From assembly GCA_039815945.1 (NCBI GenBank), contig JBCBYI010000028.1, positions 1-25,277 of the forward strand: a stretch of DNA of 25,277 bases, in the 5' to 3' direction. Made by a program: the position numbers and the translations under genes. Each line of letters opens with the position of its first letter. The stretch's first letter is position 1. Source of the stretch: UBA11606 sp039815945 (GTDB lineage: Bacteria; Actinomycetota; Acidimicrobiia; Acidimicrobiales; Aldehydirespiratoraceae). Under the pieces are notes generated by a model, which was given only the letters and a program-made list of their open reading frames with translations, had not been told where the DNA came from and searched no databases. Of the stretch, positions 7,817 through 14,550 are shown piece by piece.

Positions 7817-7907
7817 ACTCCGCCGCCTCGGTCAGCGCCTCGGCGGTGACTCGCTCGCCTCAGCGCCCGCCGGCGACTACTCCGCCGCCTCGGTCAGCGC
7901 CTCGGCG
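7817..7907. repeat. 29-bp perfect direct repeat across the accA/flavoprotein convergent gap
   Basis: The same 29 bases occur at 7817-7845 and 7879-7907 (offset 62 bp). The second copy is the 3' end of the flavoprotein gene and encodes its last residues (AEALTEAAE). The first copy lies in the 65-bp gap beyond that gene's stop. Possible 6-bp stems (CGGCGG at 7841-7846 with CCGCCG at 7867-7872 or at 7820-7825) exist in the gap, but no T-tract does, so a terminator is not claimed. Confidence 0.85.
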
Positions 7908-9241
7908 AGGGTTGGGTGAACGAGCATCGACTCGTGGATGTCGCTCACGGTCAGGCCGTTCGTCACCGCGACCGCCAACACCGAGATCAGCTCCGCTGCG
8001 TGGCGACCCACGATCGACCCGCCCAAGATCACGCCCGTCGCCGGGTCGGAGATGATCTTCACGAAACCACGGGGATCGTCGTTGATCAGCGCCTTCGCAT
8101 GCGTCGCGAACGGCACCTTCGTGACCCGGACCTTGCGACCCTCGGCGAAGGCATCGATCTCGGCCAGGCCCACGTCGGCGATCTCGGGCTCGGTGAAGAT
8201 CGCCGAGGCCGCCTTGTCGTAGTCGATGCGGCGATCGGTGCCGCGAGCGGTCAGCCCCATCGCGTGCTCCGCGATCTTGCGGCCCTGCATCGTGGCGACC
8301 GACGACAGCGGCAGTCGGCCCGAGAGGTCGCCGGCGGCGTAGATGTGCGGCACGTTCGACTGCATGTGGTCGTTGACCGGCACGTACCCGTGATCGCTCT
8401 CGACCCCGGCCTCGTCGAGCCCCAGCCCGTCGGAGTTCGGGATCGAACCGATCGCGAGCAGGGCATGTGACCCACGGGCGATGCGGCCGTCGTCGCACGA
8501 CACGATCACGTCGTCGCCCTCGCGGACGATCGACTCGGCTCGGGCACCCTTGAAGAGCTTCACGCCCCGCCGGAGGAAGTCCTCCTCGAGCGCCGCGGCC
8601 ACCTCAGCGTCCTTTTGCGGCAGCACCTGCTGGCGGCTGACGACGAGCGTGACGTCGGCCCCCATCGACTCGAACATGTGCACGAACTCCACGCCCGTCA
8701 CGCCCGAGCCGATCACGATCGCGTGCTCCGGCATGATCGACGGCGGATAGGCATCGCGGGTTGCGAGCACCCGCTCGCCGTCGACCGTCGCCCAGTCGGG
8801 GATACGGGGCCGGCTGCCGGTCGACAACACCACGATGTCGGCGTGGAAGGTCCGCTCGGTGCCGTCGGGAAGGGTCGCCACCGCGGTGTTGGCGTCGATC
8901 AGTCGGCCGAAGCCGTCGACCAACTCGACCCGCTGGCTGTCGAGCAGACCGCGGACGGTGGTCTCGAGCCGCGACTCGATGTGCTTGAGACGATCACGCA
9001 GCTGATCGAGATCGACGTCAGAGCCGACCTCGGCAAGACCCATACGGGCCGAGCGACGCAGGAACTGGCGGGCGTTGCCGGTGGCGATCATCGCCTTCGA
9101 CGGGATGCAGTCCCACAGGTGCGCAGCGCCGCCGATCGTGTCGCGTTCGATCAGCACCACCTCCGCGCCCAGCCGGGCTGCGGTGGAAGCACAACTGTGA
9201 CCGGCCGGGCCACCTCCGATGATCACCATGCGTGTCGTCAT
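7877..9241 (-). CDS. LpdA-like FAD/NAD(P) pyridine nucleotide oxidoreductase (probable NAD(P)H:quinone reductase)
   Basis: A 454-residue flavoprotein of the disulfide-reductase fold. The FAD-binding motif GGGPAGHSCAS begins at residue 9. The NAD(P)-binding motif is VIGSGVTGVEF, and IYAAGDLSG is the second FAD motif. The C-terminal dimerisation domain contains VFT-type TEPEIADVG and ends with HPTLAEALTEAAE. The redox site reads GGAAHLWDCIPSKA: Ala40 replaces the first cysteine of the usual CxxxxC, and only Cys45 remains, so it cannot form the disulfide of a lipoamide dehydrogenase. The same loss occurs in mycobacterial LpdA (Rv3303c), an NAD(P)H:quinone reductase, which it resembles throughout. 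Unlike that protein as I recall it, this one keeps the HPTLAE motif near the C terminus. A transhydrogenase-like role is an alternative. ATG 9241 is preceded by TACGCT 8 nt upstream. Confidence 0.85.
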   Translation of the reverse strand: MTTRMVIIGGGPAGHSCASTAARLGAEVVLIERDTIGGAAHLWDCIPSKAMIATGNARQFLRRSARMGLAEVGSDVDLDQLRDRLKHIESRLETTVRGLLDSQRVELVDGFGRLIDANTAVATLPDGTERTFHADIVVLSTGSRPRIPDWATVDGERVLATRDAYPPSIMPEHAIVIGSGVTGVEFVHMFESMGADVTLVVSRQQVLPQKDAEVAAALEEDFLRRGVKLFKGARAESIVREGDDVIVSCDDGRIARGSHALLAIGSIPNSDGLGLDEAGVESDHGYVPVNDHMQSNVPHIYAAGDLSGRLPLSSVATMQGRKIAEHAMGLTARGTDRRIDYDKAASAIFTEPEIADVGLAEIDAFAEGRKVRVTKVPFATHAKALINDDPRGFVKIISDPATGVILGGSIVGRHAAELISVLAVAVTNGLTVSDIHESMLVHPTLAEALTEAAE

Positions 9242-9249
9242 TGCCGTGC

Positions 9250-9255
9250 AGCGTA
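9250..9255 (-). promoter_or_regulatory. Candidate -10 element of the LpdA-like gene, near-leaderless
   Basis: The minus strand reads TACGCT, ending 8 nt before ATG 9241. It lies in the 94-bp divergent gap shared with the GT-C gene at 9336. Confidence 0.45.
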
Positions 9256-9320
9256 CTGCTCCACGATCGTGCGTCGAGGCTCCTGCATCGAAGGTGGAGG
9301 GCCATCGAGGGCGGAGAGGT

Positions 9321-9326
9321 TAGGGT
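9321..9326 (+). promoter_or_regulatory. Candidate -10 element of the GT-C gene, near-leaderless
   Basis: TAGGGT ends 9 nt before ATG 9336, on the opposite strand and about 65 bp from the divergent flavoprotein element. No -35 was recognised. Confidence 0.4.
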
Positions 9327-9335
9327 CCCCTCCCG

Positions 9336-10817
9336 ATGTCCAGGTCCGTCGGACGGGTCGCCGTCCTCCTCGTGATCGTCGTCGGAGTCGTCCTCCGCTT
9401 CGCCACCGCCTCCCCGCTGTGGCTCGACGAGGCGCTCTCGGTCCACATCGCGACCGGCGAGCTCTCGCTCTCCGACGCCCTTCGCCGCGACGGCCACCCC
9501 GCCCTCTTCTATCTGCTGCTGGGATGGTGGATCGACGTCTTCGGCGACAGCGACACCGCCGCGCGAGCGCTCTCCGGCGTGCTGTCGCTCGCGACACTGC
9601 CGGTGGTCTGGATGGCGGCGCGACGCCACGGTCGCGATGTCGCCGGGGCGACGCTCCTCCTCGCCGTCTCGTCGCCGTATCTGATCCGGTACGCCACCGA
9701 GACGCGGATGTACGCCCTCGTCGTGCTCGTGATCGCCCTCGGCTGGTGGGCGCTGGAAGCCGCCTGGGATCAGCCCACGCGACGACGCCTCCTCGGCGTG
9801 GCCGCGGCCACCGCCGCGGCCATGCACACCCACTACTGGACGTTCTACGCGGTCGCCGCCGCCGGCGTGATCGTTGTCGCCGCCAGCCGACAGCCGTACG
9901 GCCGGATCAAGGCGACCCGCGTCCTCGGGGCCATGGCGGCCGGCGCCGCCACCTTCGTCGTGTGGCTCGAGGTCTTCCTCGATCAGCTCGCCGAGACCGG
10001 CACCCCGTGGGCGAGCCGGGCCCGCCCGACGGAGATCTTCATCGAGACGCTCCAGGGCATCGGCGGCAACAACCGCTTCGAAGGGGAGACCCTCGGCGTG
10101 ATGCTGGCCTTCCTCGCCGTGCTCGGGCTGCTCGCCGTTGGACCCGCACGCGAGCGGATCCTGCAGCTGCGGTCGTCGGTCCACGAGTCGATCCAGGTAC
10201 CTGCGGCGGCCGCGGGTGTCGGACTCTTCTTGGGGACTGTCGCCGCCGTGGTGACCGGCGGTGCGTTCGAGGCCCGGTACGCCGCGATCGCCGTCCCGTT
10301 CGTGTTGTTGCTCGCCGGCCGCGGCATCGCCGTGCTCGACACTCGAGCCCGCGTCGTCGTGCTCGCCGTCGTGGTGCTGCTCGGCATGGCGATCAGTGTC
10401 GACGAGGCCCGCCGCACCCGTTCCCAGGGCGAGGAGGTCGCCGGCGCGATCGATGACCTCGTCGGCCCCGACGACGTCATCATCTTCTGCCCGGATCAGC
10501 TCGGACCGGCCACGACCCACTATCTCGAGACCGACGTCGAGCGGCGGGCCTTCCCGAGCGGCGACGGCTACACCGTCGACTGGCGGAACTATCTCGACCG
10601 GGCCGCCTCGACCGACGCGGTCGCCTTCGCGGTCGACGCCCACGAGGCGGCCGGCTCGGGCGCTGTGTGGTTCGTCGGCAGCCCCGGCTACCGCGGACTC
10701 GACTTCCCGTGCGGCACGGTGAACGCGGCGCTCGAGGAACGCCGCAATCCCCAGAACGTCGTCGGCCTCCAGGAACTGTTCGAGGGCATGTTCGCCATCC
10801 GGTACGGCGCCCGCTGA
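9336..10817 (+). CDS. GT39/ArnT-like GT-C membrane glycosyltransferase
   Basis: A 493-residue polytopic membrane protein. Its first helix (residues 8-25) is followed by SPLWLDEALS with Asp31-Glu32, the acidic pair in the first extracytoplasmic loop that is catalytic in GT-C enzymes. DGHPALFYLLLGWW, ARALSGVLSLATLPVVW and PYLIRYATETRMYALV are typical of the PMT/ArnT-like superfamily. About nine to ten hydrophobic segments run to residue 350, and a soluble C-terminal part (about 350-493) follows. Such enzymes transfer a sugar from a polyprenyl-phosphate carrier to an acceptor on the outer side of the membrane. A Dpm1-like GT2 that could make the donor lies at 16657 in this window. It heads a plus-strand series with the split GT4 and a YfhO-type gene. 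The acceptor and sugar cannot be read from sequence. Confidence 0.78.
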   Translation: MSRSVGRVAVLLVIVVGVVLRFATASPLWLDEALSVHIATGELSLSDALRRDGHPALFYLLLGWWIDVFGDSDTAARALSGVLSLATLPVVWMAARRHGRDVAGATLLLAVSSPYLIRYATETRMYALVVLVIALGWWALEAAWDQPTRRRLLGVAAATAAAMHTHYWTFYAVAAAGVIVVAASRQPYGRIKATRVLGAMAAGAATFVVWLEVFLDQLAETGTPWASRARPTEIFIETLQGIGGNNRFEGETLGVMLAFLAVLGLLAVGPARERILQLRSSVHESIQVPAAAAGVGLFLGTVAAVVTGGAFEARYAAIAVPFVLLLAGRGIAVLDTRARVVVLAVVVLLGMAISVDEARRTRSQGEEVAGAIDDLVGPDDVIIFCPDQLGPATTHYLETDVERRAFPSGDGYTVDWRNYLDRAASTDAVAFAVDAHEAAGSGAVWFVGSPGYRGLDFPCGTVNAALEERRNPQNVVGLQELFEGMFAIRYGAR

Positions 10818-10823
10818 GGCGTC

Positions 10824-10829
10824 TACCGT
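10824..10829 (+). promoter_or_regulatory. Candidate -10 element, leaderless, of the split GT4
   Basis: TACCGT is followed by exactly 6 nt and then GTG 10836, so transcription would begin at the start codon. It lies in the 18-bp gap after the GT-C gene and would be an internal promoter of the plus-strand series. Confidence 0.5.
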
Positions 10830-10835
10830 CGAACC

Positions 10836-11312
10836 GTGTTGCGCGTCGGCATCGACATCACACCGCTCGTCGGCCCTCCGACGGGGATCCATCAGCACAC
10901 GCGCCATCTCACCGACGCCCTGTTCGCCCGTGACGACGTCGACGTGTCGGGCTGGCTGCTGTCGGCACGCGGCGACAAGCCGACCTTCGCTGGACCGGTC
11001 CGCCGTTCGCCCGTGCCGGCATCGCTCGCCGCTCGGCTGTGGGCCCGTGGCGGTTGGCCGGGGCGACGCACGCTCGCCGGGGCGGTCGATGTCGTCCACG
11101 GCACGAACTTCCTTGCCCCGCCCGCCGGGACCAGCGTGGTGACCATCCAGGATCTCACCCCGCTCGCCCACACCGAGCTGGTCGAGCCGGCCGTCGCCGC
11201 CAAGGCGCCGGCGATCCGCGCCGTGCTCGAATCCGACGCCTGGGTCCACACCTCGTCGCAGGCGGTCGCCGACGAGCTCGCGGCGCTGGGTCGCACCGAC
11301 CGGATCTGGTGA
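10836..11312 (+). CDS. GT4 glycosyltransferase, N-terminal (acceptor-side) half of a split or frameshifted gene
   Basis: 158 residues, beginning LRVGIDITPLVGPPTGI after a GTG start and containing DVVHGTNFLAPP, VVTIQDLTPL and WVHTSSQAVADELAAL. This is a complete N-terminal Rossmann domain of a GT4 (GT-B fold) mannosyltransferase-like enzyme. The frame ends with TGA at 11310-11312, immediately before the linker to the second domain. The C-terminal domain continues in the -1 frame from a GTG at 11309 that overlaps this stop as GTGA. Either a single base was lost (mutation or sequencing error), or the two domains are made as separate, coupled polypeptides. Neither half carries other stops or obvious decay. 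No slippery heptamer is visible, so programmed frameshifting is unlikely. Confidence 0.7.
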   Translation: MLRVGIDITPLVGPPTGIHQHTRHLTDALFARDDVDVSGWLLSARGDKPTFAGPVRRSPVPASLAARLWARGGWPGRRTLAGAVDVVHGTNFLAPPAGTSVVTIQDLTPLAHTELVEPAVAAKAPAIRAVLESDAWVHTSSQAVADELAALGRTDRIW

Positions 11313-11893
11313 TCCACCACGGTCTGCGCCCACCCGCCCCGACCCGACCCGGGGACGGGGTCGTGACCGCCGGATTCGAGCGCTATGCGCTAGTGCTCGG
11401 CACCACCGAACGCCGCAAGCGGGTGCCTGATGTCGTGGCGGCGATGGCCGCCGTGCCCGCCGACGTCGGGCTGGTCATCGCCGGACCCACAGGCAACGAC
11501 GAACCCGCCGTCGAGCGGGCGATCGCCACCGCCGGCGCGCAGCACCGGATCCGCCGCCTCACCGACGTCGACGACACCACTCGCGACGCGCTCGTCAACG
11601 ACGCCACCGTGCTGGTGCTCGCAGCCGGGTACGAGGGGTTCGGGTTCACCCCGCTCGAGGCGGCAGCTGCGGGCACCGCCGTCGTGGCCACGGCCGTGGG
11701 GGCCCTGCCCGAACTCATCGGCGACCTCGTCGATCTCGCCGACCCCGCCGACCCCGACCTCGGTCCCTTGCTCGCTGCAGCGTGCGAGGATCCCACGATG
11801 CCCGTGGCCTTGATCGAGCGGTTGCGCGACCTCACCTGGGCGGCCCACGCCGAGGCGATGGTCGACCTCTACCGCCTCGCGTCGAGTTCATGA
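11309..11893 (+). CDS. GT4 glycosyltransferase, C-terminal (nucleotide-sugar) half of the split or frameshifted gene
   Basis: 194 residues if translation starts at GTG 11309. The product opens with VIHHGLRPP, the inter-domain linker of GT4 enzymes. It continues with YALVLGTTERRKR (the donor phosphate-binding turn), LVIAGPTGNDE, and EGFGFTPLEAAAAGTAVVAT, which is the EX7E motif binding the nucleotide sugar. It ends in the usual C-terminal helix that packs back on the N-terminal domain. Together with the preceding frame it gives about 352 residues, the normal GT4 length. Its TGA overlaps the ATG of the YfhO-type gene as ATGA, so the series is translationally coupled. A longer open frame from 11039 is an out-of-frame Arg-rich shadow upstream of 11309 and is not used. 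Confidence 0.68.
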   Translation: MIHHGLRPPAPTRPGDGVVTAGFERYALVLGTTERRKRVPDVVAAMAAVPADVGLVIAGPTGNDEPAVERAIATAGAQHRIRRLTDVDDTTRDALVNDATVLVLAAGYEGFGFTPLEAAAAGTAVVATAVGALPELIGDLVDLADPADPDLGPLLAAACEDPTMPVALIERLRDLTWAAHAEAMVDLYRLASSS

Positions 11894-14550
11894 CCGACTG
11901 GTCACGCCGGGCCGCCGTCGCGGTCTTCGTCGGGCTCACCCTGCTTTTCTTCTGGCGGCCCCTGAGCGGGCAAGGGTCGCTGCTGCCGAACGACCTCCTC
12001 GACAACGCGGCGCCGTGGTCGGGAGAACGAACACCAGAGCGGGCTGAGAACCCGTGGCTGTCGGACACGATCGACGTCCACAGCCAGTTCGCCGCCCTTG
12101 GCGACGACGCCCGATCGGGCCGGCTGTCGTGGTGGGATCGCAGCCTCACCGGTGGTCTCCCGTCCCTGAAGGCCGGCTTCTCGCCGCTCCTGCTCCCCTA
12201 TCTGCTCCTCCCTGCCGCGTACGCGCCCGGGGTCGTCGCCGCATTGCGGGTCCTCGTCGCCGGGGGATTCCTGGCCGGCTACCTCCGACGGGGGCTCGGC
12301 ACCGACCGTTCAGCGGCGCTCGTCGGGGCCATCGCGTACGGGTTCACCGGCTATCTCGTCGGGTGGGCGGCATGGCCGCAGTCGAACGTCGCCGCGTTCG
12401 CGCCGGCGCTTTTGTGGGCCGTCGAGGCGCTCGTCGCCGATCCGAGACCGCGCCGAGCCGTTCCGGTCGCCGGGGCGATCGCGGCGCTGTACCTCTCGAA
12501 CTTCCCGCTCGCCGCCACGTACGTCGTGATCGTCGTCGCGTTCTACGCCCTCGCCCGGTTGATCGTGCGCCACGGAGCCCGCCCCATCGAGCGACTCGCC
12601 CGGTCCGCGCTCCGGCCGACGCTGTGGGCGGGGGTCGGCATCGCGCTGGGCATGGCCGCGATCTCGATCTATCTGTCGGAGTTCACGACCTATGTCGACT
12701 TCAACGACACGAGCGCTCGCGACACCATCCCGGCCGACTCCAGCACCGGCACCCGCTTCCTGCTGACCCTCGTGCTGCCGTGGGCCTTCGGGTCGGCCCA
12801 TCAGGCCCCGACCTTCTGGGCCGACGGCACGAACTGGGTCGAGGCCCAGGGCTATGTCGGCGTGTCGGTGCTGCTCCTGGCCCTCGTCGCCCTCGCCCAT
12901 CGGCGGGGCCCCGGCCGAGAGCGGGCGGCGACCGTGCGCATCCTGTGGGCGATCGCCGTGTTCGGCGCGTGGATCTCCTACGTCGGCGGTCCGCTGACCG
13001 AAGCGTTCCAGTCGCTCCCGCTCATCGGGGCCAACTCGATCGGCCGCAGCCGCGTCGTCACCCATCTCGCGGTCGCCGCTCTCGCCGGTCTCGGCACGCA
13101 AGCGCTCATCGACCGCGGCCGCGAACACGTCGACCTTCGGCGGGCGATCCGCGATGGCGCGATCGCCGCCGTCGCAATCGGGCTCGCCTTCTCACCGTGG
13201 TTGCTCGACTGGGGTCGCGAGGCGCGGGCGCGGGGCCTCCTGCAGACCACGCTCGAGCAGGCCTGGCTGCCCGTGCTCGCAGGCGTCGCCATGCTCGTGG
13301 CGATCGGCGTCGCGGTCCGCCGGGAGCGCACCGGTCCCGTGCTCGTCGGCGCCGTGTCGCTCATCGTCGCGGTCGAACTCCTCGGCTTCGGCCACTCGGT
13401 GATCACGGTCGTCGACGACGAGGAAGGCGACTACGAGACCGCCTCGCACGACCTCGTTCGCGACCTGCTCGAGCCGGGCGAACGCCTCGCCGGGGACGGC
13501 CGCACGTTCTGGGCCAACACCAACCAGGTCACCGGGCACGACGACGTGCGCGGTCACGTCTTCTACCCGGCGGGTTGGCGCGACGTGTTCGAGGAGATCC
13601 AGCCCGGCGCCTTCGTGAGCCCCGGCACGGTCACCAACCCGTGGTTCGGGCCCGACGCCGATGCCTCCCATCCGGCGCTCGACGCGCTCGCCGTCGGCGT
13701 GTGGGCCGACGCCCCGACCGTGCCGGTCCGCGGCGAGGTCATCGAGGCACCCCACCCGGAGGAGACCGGTGCGACGGCCGGGCAGGCCGTGCTCGAGGGG
13801 ACCACCGAGATCGTGATCGACGTGCCCGACGGGGGCCTGCGAGCCGTCTCGTTCATCCTCTGGGAGCCGCCCTCGGTCGTCGAACTCCGGGTGATCGTCG
13901 GCGACGTCGTCGGGACCCGAACCGTGCGCGCCACCGGCAACGGGCAGCGCGTCGACGTGCCGCTCGCCGGCGAGGGGCTCGCACCGGGACCACACACGAT
14001 CGACGTCACGACGAGCGAACCGATCACCGTTTCGACGATCGACGACGAACCCGAGGTCTGGCTCGTCACTCCGGCCGTCGACGACGGGCTCCGGCTGGTC
14101 GCCACCGGCGCCGTCACCCTCTACGAACGCCCCGACGCCGCGGCGGCCTGGTTCGTCCCCGGCGTGTCACCCGACGACGTCGCCGTGACCGTGCACGGCC
14201 CCGGCGAGCCCGGCAGCGTCCCGGTCGTACTCGGCACGATCGCCGGTGGCCGGGTCGAGGTGCTCGTCGACGCCGACGAGCCCGGCACGCTGGTCGTCTC
14301 CCAGTACGCCTTCCCCGGTTGGTCGGCCACCGTCGACGGCGAGTCGGCATCGATCGCCGAGGTCGACGATCTCGTCACCGGCGTCGCGGTCGAGCCCGGC
14401 CGGCACGAGGTCGTCTTGACCTACACGCCGCGCCGGCTCGGTGTGCTCGCGATCGTGACGGCGCTGGCGCTGCTCGCGCTCGCCGTGTTGTGGTTCGTCG
14501 ACCGGGGTCAGGGGCGCCCGGCTTCGCGCCAGACCAGCGCGGCCGCCTGA
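11890..14550 (+). CDS. YfhO-family polytopic membrane protein (probable GT-C-type glycosylation enzyme)
   Basis: An 886-residue membrane protein. It starts MTDWSRRAAVAVFVG with a first helix, then FFWRPLSGQGSLLPNDL. Many membrane segments follow to about residue 520, including AIAYGFTGYLVGWAAWPQSN and SNFPLAATYV. A large extracytoplasmic beta-rich region extends to about 845. The diagnostic YfhO C-terminal block is FPGWSATVDGESA ... VEPGRHEVVLTYTPRR, then a last helix. Family members in Gram-positives (YfhO, CsbB partners) glycosylate wall polymers with polyprenyl-phosphate sugars; the role here is inferred by analogy. ATG 11890 overlaps the preceding stop as ATGA; a longer upstream frame to 11782 overlaps the GT4 and is rejected. 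The last 43 bp overlap, tail to tail, the SLH gene. A paralogue lies at 21758-24262. Confidence 0.8.
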   Translation: MTDWSRRAAVAVFVGLTLLFFWRPLSGQGSLLPNDLLDNAAPWSGERTPERAENPWLSDTIDVHSQFAALGDDARSGRLSWWDRSLTGGLPSLKAGFSPLLLPYLLLPAAYAPGVVAALRVLVAGGFLAGYLRRGLGTDRSAALVGAIAYGFTGYLVGWAAWPQSNVAAFAPALLWAVEALVADPRPRRAVPVAGAIAALYLSNFPLAATYVVIVVAFYALARLIVRHGARPIERLARSALRPTLWAGVGIALGMAAISIYLSEFTTYVDFNDTSARDTIPADSSTGTRFLLTLVLPWAFGSAHQAPTFWADGTNWVEAQGYVGVSVLLLALVALAHRRGPGRERAATVRILWAIAVFGAWISYVGGPLTEAFQSLPLIGANSIGRSRVVTHLAVAALAGLGTQALIDRGREHVDLRRAIRDGAIAAVAIGLAFSPWLLDWGREARARGLLQTTLEQAWLPVLAGVAMLVAIGVAVRRERTGPVLVGAVSLIVAVELLGFGHSVITVVDDEEGDYETASHDLVRDLLEPGERLAGDGRTFWANTNQVTGHDDVRGHVFYPAGWRDVFEEIQPGAFVSPGTVTNPWFGPDADASHPALDALAVGVWADAPTVPVRGEVIEAPHPEETGATAGQAVLEGTTEIVIDVPDGGLRAVSFILWEPPSVVELRVIVGDVVGTRTVRATGNGQRVDVPLAGEGLAPGPHTIDVTTSEPITVSTIDDEPEVWLVTPAVDDGLRLVATGAVTLYERPDAAAAWFVPGVSPDDVAVTVHGPGEPGSVPVVLGTIAGGRVEVLVDADEPGTLVVSQYAFPGWSATVDGESASIAEVDDLVTGVAVEPGRHEVVLTYTPRRLGVLAIVTALALLALAVLWFVDRGQGRPASRQTSAAA

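Noticed and set aside
7812..7876. Rho-independent terminator in the accA/flavoprotein gap
   Set aside because: Only 6-bp alternative stems with long loops and no T-tract are present; not convincing.
11300..11312. Programmed -1 ribosomal frameshift joining the two GT4 halves
   Set aside because: No X XXY YYZ slippery heptamer is present in CCGGATCTGGTGA, and no strong downstream structure was seen. A split gene or an indel explains it better.
9018..11333. 771-codon minus-strand open frame opposite the GT-C and GT4 genes
   Set aside because: Its Asp/Gly/Arg-rich product has no recognisable motif and lies antisense to recognised coding sequence.
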